Position numbers and translations under genes: made by a program. The notes under the pieces were generated by a model. The model was not told where the DNA came from, ran no database searches, and saw only the letters and a program-made list of their open reading frames with translations. DNA of 64,000 bases. Origin: Chitinophagaceae bacterium (GTDB taxonomy: Bacteria; Bacteroidota; Bacteroidia; Chitinophagales; Chitinophagaceae). The DNA lies in the NCBI GenBank assembly GCA_016702745.1, contig JADJDJ010000002.1, forward strand, positions 992,001-1,056,000. Direction: 5' to 3'. Shown here piece by piece: positions 35,800 to 45,339 of the stretch; positions within the stretch are counted from its first letter, which is position 1; each line of letters starts with the position of its first letter.

Positions 35800-38346
35800 A
35801 TGTCGCTTAATAGAGAACTGATATACATTGACGAACAAGACGTAACCGATAAAATTGAAAAATACTCGCATAAAGGCGACTTGCTTGTTGTCGTTTTCAA
35901 GAACAGCCAAAAAGAATTTTCTTACAGCAAAAACAGAGCAAAAATTCTACGGACAGCAGTAAGCGAAGGCAAAGCGTTTAACGTTTTCAACTACTTAAAG
36001 GAAATTGCCGATACGGTTGGACTAAAGACAGAAGAAGGCGACAATATACTTGCAAGGATTTACGAAAGCATTTCTGAAATTCCTGAAGACTGTATTCTTG
36101 CAAGTCTTTTAAATGGCTCTTTATCTACAGGAAATAGTAATTCTATAAGCACTGATATATTTCCATTTGGTTTTAATTTAAGTCAGAGAAATTCGGTAAA
36201 TACCGCATTTGCAAATAATTTAAGCGTAATTGAAGGCCCGCCAGGAACAGGTAAAACACAAACCATACTGAATATTATTGCAAATGCCGTTTTGAATGGG
36301 CAAAGTGTTGCTGTTGTTTCAAGCAATAATTCTGCAACTAAAAATGTTTATGAGAAACTAGAAAAGAACGGTCTTGAATTTATAGCAGCACTTCTTGGAA
36401 ATTCTCAGAACAAAAGAGAGTTCATCGGGTCTCAAAAGGAAATTCCCGATTTATCCCAGTTCAATTTGTCTGATACCGAAAAAGTGAATTTGAAAGACAA
36501 AACAGCAGCACTTGTTATTCAGCTTTCTGAAAATCTTGATAAGAAAAATGAGATAGCTTCACTAAAGCTACAAATTGACAACCTCAAAACAGAATAAGAG
36601 CACTTCAAAGAAGCATATAAAGGACAAACAGAGGAGAATTTAGAATTCAAAAGATACACAACATCTCAAAAAGTACTAGAATTATGGATTTCTCTTGAAG
36701 CAATTGGGAAGAGGCGAAAAACAATCGGCTTTTTCAGAAGATTTATTTACAGGCTGAAATACGGAATTAAGGATAGATCATTTTACAATAAATCGATTGA
36801 CGAAATGATTCTCGTTTGTCAATTAAAGTTTTATTCTATCAAAGTTAGTGAACTTGCAAAGAGGCTTAATTTCCTGGAACACTCTTTGAATAACTTTGCA
36901 TTTAGCAAGAAAATGAGGGAGTATACAGAGATGTCAATGCAACTTCTTAAAGCAGAATTATTTACACGATACAATAAGCAAAAGAGAGAATTATATACAA
37001 TTTCAGAGCTTCGTCAGAAATCAAATAAATTTATCAAAGATTATCCTGTCATTATGAGTACTACTTACTCATTGCGACAAAGCCTGTCTGATAAGCTTTT
37101 CTATGACTATGTAATTATTGACGAATCTTCGCAAGTTGATTTGGCTACGGGGGCACTTGCTTTGTCTTGTGCAAAACGAGCTGTTATTGTTGGCGATGTT
37201 AAGCAATTGCCAAATGTGGTTGACACTGATATGCAAATTAAGACGGATAGAGTATTTAGTTCTTACAAGCTGAAAGAGCCTTATCGATATTCAAATCACA
37301 GTTTACTGTCTTCTGTTCTCGAATTACTTCCAAATGTTCCAAAGACTCTGTTGAGAGAGCATTATCGATGTCATCCGAAAATCATTGAATTTTGTAATAA
37401 AAAATTTTATGCCGGTCAACTCATTGTTCATACTGAGTATACAGACAAGCGGCCACCTCTTGTTGTTTACAAAACACAACAAGGAAATCACGCAAGAGAG
37501 CGAATGAATCAACGGCAAATAGACATTATCAAGCAGGAAATTATTCCGAATGAAAAACTTGAAAATGTAGATTTGGGAATAGTTACGCCATATCGAAATC
37601 AGACAAACGCACTGCAGAAAACATTTCAAGGAACTTCAATAAAAGCGGATACCGTTGATAAGTTTCAAGGCAGAGAAAATGAAGTTATCATTCTCTCAAC
37701 TGTAGACAACGATATTACTGATTTCACAGACAATCCTAACCGGTTAAATGTTGCGGTTTCCAGAGCAGTTGAGCAACTGATTCTAGTTGTGAATGGAAAT
37801 GATAATGAGAATGAAAACAACATATCTGACTTGATAAAGTATATTGAATACAACAATTTTTCTATAGTTCAAAGTGGGTTAAATTCTATATTTGATTTGT
37901 TGTATAAAGGTTACGAAGAGGAACTGGCCAAAGTAGTTCGTAAATCAGGTAAAGTATCAGCGTTTGACAGTGAAAATTTAATGTTTAGTTTAATTAAGCA
38001 TGTTTTAGAAGAGGAGAAATATTTAAAGTATGACTTTCTTTTGCATTTCCCAGTTAGGCGGCTAATTAATGATTTTTCTAAATTAGCCGAAGAAGAGAAA
38101 AAATATGCATTAAATCCTTTGACACATTTAGACTTTTTGATTTACAATAAACTTGGTAAAGCTCCTATTCTTGGGATAGAAGTAGACGGTTTTGAATTCC
38201 ATAAAAAAGGAACAAGGCAAGCGGAAAGAGATAAACTGAAAGACAGAATTCTGGACAAATATAATATCCCCATTCTGCGTTTCAGGACAAATGAAAGCAA
38301 TGAAAGAGAAAAATTGACGAACAAATTAAATGAATTACAAAGGTGA
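35800..38346 (+). pseudogene. SF1 (DNA2/NAM7-type) helicase with C-terminal PD-(D/E)XK nuclease, interrupted by in-frame TAA
   Basis: One continuous frame of 848 codons broken only by TAA at 36595-36597 (codon 266). Before it: Walker A GPPGTGKT (146-153). After it: VIIDESSQV, VGDVKQLPN, REHYRCHPKIIEF, DKFQGRENEVIILS and NRLNVAVSRA, the full SF1 motif set. The C-terminal 120 residues (LDFLIYNKLGKAPILGIEVDGFEFH...RDKLKDRIL) form a DUF2726/Vsr-like PD-(D/E)XK nuclease domain. Base composition is much more AT-rich than the neighbours, which suggests horizontal acquisition. Helicase-nuclease fusions of this kind are often defence-related (inference). All motifs look intact, so the stop is recent, an error, or the two parts are expressed separately from an internal start. 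Confidence 0.85.
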
Positions 38347-38495
38347 ATTAGTGACTGATTGAATGGCTAACAGTGAACAGATGATTTTGTTGGTTATGTT
38401 GTAATACTTAATTTTTTGGGATATATTGAAAGGTAGTGATTCTGGTAAGCATCGATGCTGTACAACCATTTTTAGCCCAAATCCTTACGCACAAA

Positions 38496-38518
38496 CATCC
38501 TTCGACAAGCTCAGGATG
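38496..38518. repeat. CATCCTTCGACAAGCTCAGG-type hairpin repeat
   Basis: Stem CATCCT / AGGATG with the TCGACAAGCTC core between. This short repeat type is very widespread between genes in Bacteroidota. One copy is seen here, in the 207-bp gap after the helicase. Confidence 0.6.
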
Positions 38519-38553
38519 ACATACCCTAATTTGACAAGAAAAAATGGGGCAGT

Positions 38554-39333
38554 TTATTTCCCCGTGAATACCGCTTTTCTCTTTTCCAAAAACGCAGCCA
38601 CGCCTTCCTTCCGGTCAGCCGTATCAAAGGCGTTTCCGAATTCTGTTATTTCCAGGGCATAGCCGTCTATTGATTCATCAAACACGGCATTTGCGGTTTT
38701 GATGCAACCGGCAATTGCCAGCGGGGCTTTGGAATTGATTTGTTCAAGTATTCCGCGTGTATAGGGGATTAATTCTTCTGAAGTAGTGACTTCATTCACC
38801 AATCCGGTTTGTTTGGCCGTGGTGGCATCTATCAACGCAGCACTCATCAATAAAGCCATGGCCCTGCCTTTGCCGATCAGTTGCACCAGTCGTTGGGTAC
38901 CGCCATAACCGGGGATCAGTCCGAGGTTAACTTCCGGTTGTCCAAATTTGGCATTATCGGAAGCAATCCGGAAATGACAACTCATGGCGAGCTCGCATCC
39001 ACCACCCAATGCAAAACCATTGACGGCAGCTACAATTGGTTTAGTGGAATGCTCGATCCTGGCAAATGTATCCTGTCCTCTTTTAGCTAAGGCCATGGCC
39101 TGGTTTTTATCCAGTGCATTGAATTCTGAAATATCGGCACCGGCAACAAAGGCCTTGGGTCCGGCACCGGTAATGATCACGGATTTGATATCGGGATTGG
39201 CAGCAATTTCATCCAGTGCCAGGTTAAGATCGGTAAATACATCCCGGTTCAGGGCATTCAGTTTATCAGGGCGATTGATCGTGATGGTATAAATGCCATT
39301 TTCCAGCGAAGCAAGCAGGGTCGTATAACTCAT
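38554..39333 (-). CDS. Enoyl-CoA hydratase/isomerase family protein
   Basis: 259 residues from ATG 39333 (MSYTTLLASLENGIYTITINRPDKLNALN); an extension to 39363 adds a non-conserved leader. Crotonase fold: oxyanion-hole segments FVAGADISEF and NGFALGGGCELAMSCHFRIA; catalytic acidic region PEVNLGLIPGYGGTQRL with the Glu typical of hydratases. Acts on enoyl-CoA in fatty-acid degradation or a related pathway. Single gene; the transglutaminase gene lies 38 bp upstream on the same strand and could read into it. Confidence 0.92.
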   Translation of the reverse strand: MSYTTLLASLENGIYTITINRPDKLNALNRDVFTDLNLALDEIAANPDIKSVIITGAGPKAFVAGADISEFNALDKNQAMALAKRGQDTFARIEHSTKPIVAAVNGFALGGGCELAMSCHFRIASDNAKFGQPEVNLGLIPGYGGTQRLVQLIGKGRAMALLMSAALIDATTAKQTGLVNEVTTSEELIPYTRGILEQINSKAPLAIAGCIKTANAVFDESIDGYALEITEFGNAFDTADRKEGVAAFLEKRKAVFTGK

Positions 39334-39371
39334 ACAATGAATTTGAGAAAACGAAGATAGCACAACATTAT

Positions 39372-40331
39372 TTACTGTTGTTGCTGCTGCATCTCCATAA
39401 AGCGGCGGTAGGAATTATCAGGTACACCGGGGTTATGTACCTGGTAAGTAAATACAGGTGTTAGATTTTCGGTTGTAGGTACCGGTTGTCCGTTTTCAAT
39501 GGTTACCGAGACTTCCAGTGTATGGGCAGAAGAACCTTTATAGGTTCCTTTCACCCGTACACAATCGGTAAAATGACGGCCCACCGCTAATCGCACATGC
39601 CGGTCACTGGCAATACAGTCATTGGTAGGATCCAGTCCGATCCATCCATGAAAAGGAATATAGGCTTCCACCCAGGCGTGAGTGGCACCTTCACCACGGA
39701 GTTCATGGTTCTTGGGACAGATATATCCGCTCACATATCGCGCAGGAATGCCCACCATCCGGAGCATGACCAGTAATATATGGGCAAAATCCTGGCAAAC
39801 ACCGGCCTTGATTTTCCAGATTTCATCCACCTGAGTTTCCACACTGGTGATGCCTTTTTTATATTCAAAATGATTGTAAACATAGGAGGCCATTTTTTCT
39901 GCAACACGAAAAGGCGCCATTTCATCTCCCATAAATGAATGAACCACGGCCATGATTTCTTCTTCTGCCTCACAGGTTTCCCTTAACATAAAATCCATAT
40001 AAGGGAATTGCTCTCTTACTGTTGACAGATTCTCCCATTGTGTCTCTGCAGCCATACCGGTTTCCGGAACCAGGGCTTCCTTTGTTATGACCTCAATAAT
40101 CGATTCAATGGTCAGTTGATTATGTGGTTTGATCACAGAAAAGATCCCCACTTTGTTGCCAAAATAATCAGTAAACACTTCTACCGAGGGTTGATGCGTA
40201 ATCAGCAGCTCGTGTTTCTTTACTTCCTGCATCTCATCATCTATCGGAAAAAGCATGACCTGGTTGGCGCTGTCGATCACAGGGGAAGGGTAAGAGTAGC
40301 GGGTGATATGTTTGATACGGTACTTCGGCAT
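39372..40331 (-). CDS. Transglutaminase-like protein (with bacterial transglutaminase N-terminal domain)
   Basis: 319 residues. The N-terminal beta domain (MPKYRIKHITRYSYPSPVIDSANQVMLFP) precedes a transglutaminase/protease core with Cys179 in AGVCQDFAHILL, His218 in GATHAWVEAYIP and Asp234 in WIGLDPTND: a complete Cys-His-Asp triad. It is the third gene of a conserved trio with an alpha-E protein and a circularly permuted ATP-grasp protein (all minus strand); such trios are thought to make or process a peptide, but the product is unknown. Cytoplasmic, no signal peptide. Confidence 0.9.
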   Translation of the reverse strand: MPKYRIKHITRYSYPSPVIDSANQVMLFPIDDEMQEVKKHELLITHQPSVEVFTDYFGNKVGIFSVIKPHNQLTIESIIEVITKEALVPETGMAAETQWENLSTVREQFPYMDFMLRETCEAEEEIMAVVHSFMGDEMAPFRVAEKMASYVYNHFEYKKGITSVETQVDEIWKIKAGVCQDFAHILLVMLRMVGIPARYVSGYICPKNHELRGEGATHAWVEAYIPFHGWIGLDPTNDCIASDRHVRLAVGRHFTDCVRVKGTYKGSSAHTLEVSVTIENGQPVPTTENLTPVFTYQVHNPGVPDNSYRRFMEMQQQQQ

Positions 40332-40351
40332 GATTGTAAAATTGCAGCAAT

Positions 40352-41287
40352 TCAGGAATTGCCAAAATAATATTGGTTAAATGCGGCGGCAATACTCAGG
40401 AGTTCCTGTCTGATCTGCCTTAAAAAATTTTTCAGTCCCTCGCTGTCAGATGTCTTGAGCGAACTGTACTTCACACTGTTCATGGTTTTGCCAATCAGGA
40501 ATTCCAGTTGTTTATAGCTTTCGGGCAGGCTCCCTGTTTCCAGTCTTTCAAAATACCGGAACAATTGCTTCAGACAATAGGAAATGGAATGCGGAAAATG
40601 TTCGTTGTGTATCACCTGATCCAGTACAAATTCCGTCTGGAAATTTCCCCGGTGAGTTTTCAGGTAAAGTTCATAACCGGAAAGTGAGTATAACAGATAA
40701 CGGAGAGCAGTTACTTCCACCGGACTCTGCAGATCATAATCCAGTTCGGTGAGTTTGATATTGAGCATATCGGCTGAAAGCACGGCCCGCTCCAGAAATT
40801 TGCCGATGTTGAGATAATTAAAAGCTTCTCCCCTGGCCATTGTAATATCTACCGTGCCGTGATAGAGCATACCATGATGGATGAGGCTATCGAGTGCGGT
40901 TACCGGATCACCGGAGGATACCTGTTCAAAAATTTCTTTGGAGCGGATCAGGTGGTAATAATCATTCAGGCATTGCCATACTTCCTTGGTGATATGATCC
41001 TGCACCGCTCTGGCATTTTCCCGGGCACGGGTAATATTATTAATCACCGAAGCTCCGTTGTGCCGGTCGAGCAGGAGGTGATGCAATACTTTCACCGAAT
41101 TATTCCCGATGGCTTCCACTTCAGCAGCAGGGGCATCACTGTAATTGCGAAGCAGGGTTCGCCAGCTGAAATCCTTCACTTCATCCTGTGATGATATGTA
41201 ATTGGTACGCAGGATCCGGAGCATGCCATTGGTCCGTTCCATATAACGGGCCATCCAGAAAACGCTATCAGCAACACGACTCAGCAT
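40352..41287 (-). CDS. Alpha-E domain protein (DUF403)
   Basis: 311 residues, fully helical. The N-terminus MLSRVADSVFWMARYMERTNGMLRILRTNY is the classic alpha-E signature, with further motifs NARAVQDHITKEVWQCLNDYYHL and FLERAVLSADMLNIKL. Family function is unknown, but it is nearly always next to a type 2 circularly permuted ATP-grasp gene and a transglutaminase gene, as here. The 20-bp gap to the transglutaminase gene shows tight coupling. The 114-bp gap to the ATP-grasp gene is unusually long and holds a repeat. Confidence 0.9.
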   Translation of the reverse strand: MLSRVADSVFWMARYMERTNGMLRILRTNYISSQDEVKDFSWRTLLRNYSDAPAAEVEAIGNNSVKVLHHLLLDRHNGASVINNITRARENARAVQDHITKEVWQCLNDYYHLIRSKEIFEQVSSGDPVTALDSLIHHGMLYHGTVDITMARGEAFNYLNIGKFLERAVLSADMLNIKLTELDYDLQSPVEVTALRYLLYSLSGYELYLKTHRGNFQTEFVLDQVIHNEHFPHSISYCLKQLFRYFERLETGSLPESYKQLEFLIGKTMNSVKYSSLKTSDSEGLKNFLRQIRQELLSIAAAFNQYYFGNS

Positions 41288-41359
41288 ATTGTCCTTCTGT
41301 TTTTATTAATCAAACGAACTTTCATTTTTACTTCAACTTTTATTCCTTCTCCTTTACTT

Positions 41360-41401
41360 CCCCTTTTCCACAGGATGCTGCGCAAGGGGATAGGGGTGGG
41401 G
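41360..41401 (-). repeat. Stop-codon-abutting repeat, copy 3, inside the trio operon
   Basis: On the minus strand it begins directly after the ATP-grasp stop codon. Its core matches 35551-35584 nearly base for base in the same orientation relative to the upstream gene. It separates two genes of one operon, so it is unlikely to be a strong terminator. Confidence 0.7.
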
Positions 41402-42859
41402 TTATTCATCCGTGTCCTCCAGCACCCAGGTATCCTTACTGCCACCACCCTGTGATGAGTTCACCACCAGTGACCCTTCTTTCAATGCCACACGGGTCAG
41501 TCCGCCGGGTACGATATCAATTCCATCCGGACCATATAATGCATAGGGCCGGAGGTCCACCCTCCTGGGTTGTAATACGCCATTGATATAGCAGGGAGCG
41601 GAAGAAAGATTGATAATAGGCTGGGCGATAAAACTCCGGGGATCATCCTCGATAGCGATTTTGAATTCATCCATCTGCTTCTCTGTTGCCGCACTACCGA
41701 TTAACATTCCGTAGCCACCTGACTCATTTGTTTTTTTGATCACCATATCCGGCATATTCTCAAACACCATTTTCCGGTGACCGGGATCGGCCAGCTGATA
41801 AGTGGGAACATTTTTCAGAATGGGTTCTTCATTCAGGTAGTAGCGGATCATCGCCGGTACATAGGAATAAACCGCTTTATCATCGGCTACTCCGTTCCCC
41901 ATCGCGTTAACAATGGCCACATGACCGGTTCGGTAAGCGCCGTAAATACCGGGAACACCCAGCATACTATCCGGCCGGAATACCAATGGATCAATAAAAT
42001 CATCATCCACCCGGCGATAAATTACATCCACCTGTTTTAATCCCGTGGTGGTCTTCATGTATACTTTGTGATTATCCACTACCAGGTCGCTTCCTTCCAC
42101 CAGTTCAATACCCATTAAGCGCGCCAGGGTAGTATGTTCGAAATAGGCAGAATTATATATTCCGGGTGTGAGCAATACAACGGTGGGATCGCTTTTCTGT
42201 CGGCTGGCCAGTGACATCAGGTTTTTCAGCAGCAGGTCCGGATAATCTTTTACCGAACACACATTGTTTTTGGGTAAGAGATCCGGAAAAATCCGGTAGG
42301 TGATACTGCGGTTCTCGAGCATATAGGAAACGCCGGAGGGGGTCCGCAGGTTATCTTCCAGTACATAGTAAGTACCATCGTGATCGCGGATCAGGTCGAT
42401 TCCGGAGATATGCGTGTAAATATCATAAGGCACATCCACACCGACCATTTGTCTGACAAAATTGGGACAGGAATAAATCAGCTTGGCCGGGATGATGCCA
42501 TCACGAATAATAAACTGGTGCGAATAAATATCTTTCAGAAAAATATTCAGTGCTTTCAGTCTTTGTTTGATCCCCGCTTCAATATGTTTCCATTCGGCAG
42601 CTTCCAGGATGCGGGGAATAATATCAAATGGAAAAATCTTTTCAATGCCTTCGCCGCTGCTGTACACGGTGAATGTGATGCCCTGGCTCATGAATAATTT
42701 CTTGGCCAGTTCATCTTTATGGGTCATTTCTGCGGCAGAAAGATCCTGGATGGCCGCCACCATATTCCGGTAAGCAGGTCGAATACCTTTGCCACTGAAC
42801 ATTTCATCCCATACACGGGGTGGAATATTGTAGTCATTTAATAAGGAGGAGCCTTCCAT
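41402..42859 (-). CDS. Circularly permuted type 2 ATP-grasp protein
   Basis: 485 residues from ATG 42859 (MEGSSLLNDYNIPPRVWDEMF); the frame opens two codons earlier at a TTG. Family motifs: VDVPYDIYTHISGIDLIRDHDGTYYVLEDNLRTPSGVSYMLENR (ATP-grasp core), LLTPGIYNSAYFEHTTLARLMG, VYRRVDDDFIDPL-like segment and KTNESGGYGMLIG. Known homologues are predicted carboxylate-amine ligases. First gene of the ATP-grasp / alpha-E / transglutaminase operon, suggesting synthesis or modification of a small peptide or glutamate-linked product (inference). No promoter match was found. Confidence 0.92.
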   Translation of the reverse strand: MEGSSLLNDYNIPPRVWDEMFSGKGIRPAYRNMVAAIQDLSAAEMTHKDELAKKLFMSQGITFTVYSSGEGIEKIFPFDIIPRILEAAEWKHIEAGIKQRLKALNIFLKDIYSHQFIIRDGIIPAKLIYSCPNFVRQMVGVDVPYDIYTHISGIDLIRDHDGTYYVLEDNLRTPSGVSYMLENRSITYRIFPDLLPKNNVCSVKDYPDLLLKNLMSLASRQKSDPTVVLLTPGIYNSAYFEHTTLARLMGIELVEGSDLVVDNHKVYMKTTTGLKQVDVIYRRVDDDFIDPLVFRPDSMLGVPGIYGAYRTGHVAIVNAMGNGVADDKAVYSYVPAMIRYYLNEEPILKNVPTYQLADPGHRKMVFENMPDMVIKKTNESGGYGMLIGSAATEKQMDEFKIAIEDDPRSFIAQPIINLSSAPCYINGVLQPRRVDLRPYALYGPDGIDIVPGGLTRVALKEGSLVVNSSQGGGSKDTWVLEDTDE

Positions 42860-42925
42860 ACGCAATAGAATATTTACAGCATGATAATTCGGTAAATGGA
42901 TGGAAGCAATCGTTGGGACAGGTGA

Positions 42926-43333
42926 TCAGAAACTGCGGTGTTCCTTAACCCATCCTCTAATATAATCACTGATGGCCGAAACTGAGGTACCGGGAGCAAA
43001 TAATTTTCCAACACCCAGTTCGTGGAGGGATTGCATGTCTTCATCCGGGATAATACCACCGCCCGTGAGGAGTACATCGTTCAATCCTTTTTCCTTCATC
43101 AGGGCGATGACTTTGGGGAAAACGGTATTGTGGGCACCGGAAAGGATACTGATCCCAATGGCATCCACATCTTCCTGGAGGGCGGCATTCACCACCATTT
43201 CCGGGGTTTGCCTGAGGCCGGTATAGATCACTTCCATTCCGGCATCTCTGAGTGCGGTAGCAATGACCTTGGCCCCGCGGTCGTGGCCGTCGAGACCAAC
43301 CTTGGCTACCAGTACACGGATAGGTCTGTTCAT
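42926..43333 (-). CDS. Stand-alone cobalamin-binding subunit (methylmalonyl-CoA mutase C-terminal type)
   Basis: 135 residues. The B12 motif D15-x-H17-x-x-G20 (VGLDGHDRGAKV) is complete, followed by the Rossmann elements GISILSGAHNTVFP and LTGGGIIPDEDMQSL. In a full mutase this domain is fused to the catalytic barrel; here it is separate, as for split acyl-CoA mutases. The catalytic subunit is not in the window. Functionally linked to the epimerase at 16945. Single gene 67 bp upstream of the ATP-grasp start on the same strand. Confidence 0.9.
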   Translation of the reverse strand: MNRPIRVLVAKVGLDGHDRGAKVIATALRDAGMEVIYTGLRQTPEMVVNAALQEDVDAIGISILSGAHNTVFPKVIALMKEKGLNDVLLTGGGIIPDEDMQSLHELGVGKLFAPGTSVSAISDYIRGWVKEHRSF

Positions 43334-43510
43334 AAATTGAAGTTAAGCAAATGCGTTATATGGCGATCTTCAAATCCAAATACACTGTACTTTTTCAATA
43401 CAAAGGTAGGTCCGGATGAGTGTATGTTTAACCGGATTAATTTATTTCATGCGGACTATGGAAAAGGGTTATGTTCTGCAAATCTGGGGTAAGACGATTA
43501 GTATTTTAAA
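43334..43510. other. Intergenic left part, nothing recognised
   Basis: Left part of the 348-base gene-free gap between the B12-binding gene and gltX. The right part is the composite repeat at 43511-43640. No promoter or ORF is convincing here. Confidence 0.4.
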
Positions 43511-43640
43511 CTTGCAACGGGCTTAGCATTTGTCATGCCGGACTTGATCTCCAGAGGAGTCCCATGGACCGGCATCTTTAGACGTAAATGGAAACTTTCA
43601 GTCCTCTGAAAGACCCCCGACTGCAAGCGTCGGGGGTGAC
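43511..43640 (+). repeat. Composite two-hairpin repeat, copy A
   Basis: Unit: TTGCAACGGGC, then hairpin 1 (ATGCCGG at 43535-43541 with CCGGCAT at 43569-43575), TCTTT, then GAAAGA and hairpin 2 (CCCCCGAC at 43614-43621 with GTCGGGGG at 43629-43636), TGAC. Hairpin 1 has an enlarged loop here. Related copies lie at 56662-56923. Confidence 0.75.
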
Positions 43641-43681
43641 AAACAGGAAGCCGGTAGTGAGTCTCCGATTATTTTGACTGT

Positions 43682-45215
43682 TCAGGCTACTGCTGAAAAT
43701 GCAACCATTGCCTTTTCTATTCTTTGCAGGGTTTCCTGTTTTCCGATCAGGGCAGCAATATCAAAAACCCCCGGGCCAAATTTTCCTCCTACCAGCATGA
43801 TCCGGAAAGGCAACATCAACTCACCCGGTTTCAGGTCATTGACGGCAGCGATCTCTTTAAAATTATTTTCCAGTGTAATAGCATCCCATGTTGTTGCCAG
43901 CTCATAATTGCGGATCAGTTCGGCAAAGAATAATTTTTTAGCATCATTCCATTTTGGTTTTACCGCATCAGTATCCCATTGCGCAGGAGCCACAAAAAAG
44001 AATGATAATTGCTGCACAAAATCAGGAATCAGTGTACAACGATCCTTTACCAATGTAATCGCCTGCTTGCAGTTTCGCACTATCTATATTGTTCAATCCG
44101 CTTGCTTCCAGGAGTGTTCTGACTCCCGACTCCAGACTCCCGACTGCCGACTTTTTAATCCACTCGTGGTTGAACCATCTGGCTTTCTCATAATCAAATT
44201 TGGCACCAGCGCTATGCACCCGGTCCATCGAAAATTTTTCAATCAGTTCTTCTTTTAAAAAAATTTCCTGTTCGGTGCCATCATTCCATCCCAGCAGGGC
44301 CAGTAAGTTGATAAAGGCCTCGGGTAAAAATCCTTTTTCTTTAAAGCCTTCTGTGAGTTCACCGGTTTTGGGATCGGTCCAGTTCATGGCAAAGACCGGG
44401 AAGCCGTATTTCGCTCCGTCTCTTTTACTGAGTTTACCGGAAGGACCCAGGATCAATGGGAAATGGGCCCATTGGGGCATCTGATCCAGTCCGAATAAAT
44501 ATTTCCAGAGATGGATATGCACGGGTGCGGAGGGCAGCCATTCTTCTCCGCGGAAAGCATGACTGATCTGCATCAGATGATCATCCACCACCACCGCTAA
44601 ATGATAAGTGGGCATACCATCTGCTTTCAGTAATACTTTATCATCCACAGTATTACTTTCAAACACCACTTCACCACGGATCATATCGGTAAATCGGATG
44701 GTTTCATTCACTGGCATTTTAATACGGATCACATGACGGGTTCCGGCTTCCAGTAATTGTTTTGTTTCTTCAGCAGTGAGGCTGAGGGAATTCCGCATGG
44801 TCATCCGGATCGTATGATCATATTGCGGCGATGGATTTTCATTGGTCCGATGGTCCTGCCGCATTTTCTCCAGTTCCTCCGGGGTATCAAATGCATAATA
44901 GGCATGGCCGTCATTGATCAGTTGCTCTGCATACTGGCGATAACTTTCCTTTCTTTCACTTTGACGGTAAGGACCAAATGCACCGCCATGCTGCACACTT
45001 TCATCTGGTTCCAGTCCGCACCAGCGCAGGGTATCAAAAATATATTCCTCGGCACCGGGCACATACCGGCCCTGGTCGGTGTCTTCAATTCTTACAATAA
45101 AATCACCCCCATGTTTGCGGGCGAACAGGTAATTATACAGAACGGTACGAACACCACCCAGGTGCAGGCCACCGGTGGGACTGGGTGCAAAACGAACCCT
45201 GACTTTTTTCTCCAT
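43682..45215 (-). CDS. gltX: Glutamyl-tRNA synthetase, frameshifted
   Basis: About 511 residues in two frames. 45215 to about 44050 reads MEKKVRVRFAPSPTGGLHLGGVRTVLYNYLFA (HIGH-type motif HLGG), WLPSAPVHIHLWKYL and LSKRDGAKYG (KMSKS-type). It then runs into a stop at 44022, while the frame 43682-44080 carries the anticodon-binding end (AITLVKDRCTLIPDFVQQLSFFF, AVKPKWNDAKKLFFAEL). One base shift between 44022 and 44089 joins them. Charges tRNA-Glu. The gene is essential, so a sequencing indel is likely. A 7-bp tandem repeat lies in the coding region just upstream of the shift. The ATG at 45215 is preceded by a -7 element only 7 bp away. Confidence 0.88.
44121..44155. repeat. Heptad tandem repeat (GACTCCC type) inside gltX
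   Basis: Five 7-bp units: GACTCCC, GACTCCA, GACTCCC, GACTGCC, GACTTTT. On the coding strand they translate as part of AVGSLESGVRT. Heptad repeats are normally intergenic. Confidence 0.65.
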
Positions 45216-45222
45216 AAGACTG

Positions 45223-45230
45223 CAAAGATA
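45223..45230 (-). promoter_or_regulatory. -7 promoter element of gltX, near-leaderless
   Basis: Reads TATCTTTG on the minus strand; only 7 bp lie between it and the ATG. Confidence 0.55.
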
Positions 45231-45326
45231 AAAGGCAGGTTCCGCAATCATCGGGTTAGAAAGCCGGTTGATGGAATTTATTTCTGTCACCCCTATGATT
45301 CTTTAGCAGAAAGGCGGCGCAAATTC

Positions 45327-45334
45327 TAATTTTG
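45327..45334 (+). promoter_or_regulatory. -7 element before the polysaccharide deacetylase gene
   Basis: TAATTTTG, exact TAnnTTTG, 5 bp before the ATG at 45340. Confidence 0.45.
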
Positions 45335-45339
45335 CGGGT

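Noticed and set aside
36595..36597. Programmed stop read-through or recoding in the helicase
   Set aside because: The stop is TAA with no visible recoding signal; recent mutation, error or split expression are simpler.
43682..44080. Separate small gene overlapping the end of gltX
   Set aside because: Its sequence is the normal C-terminal anticodon-binding part of GluRS in another frame.
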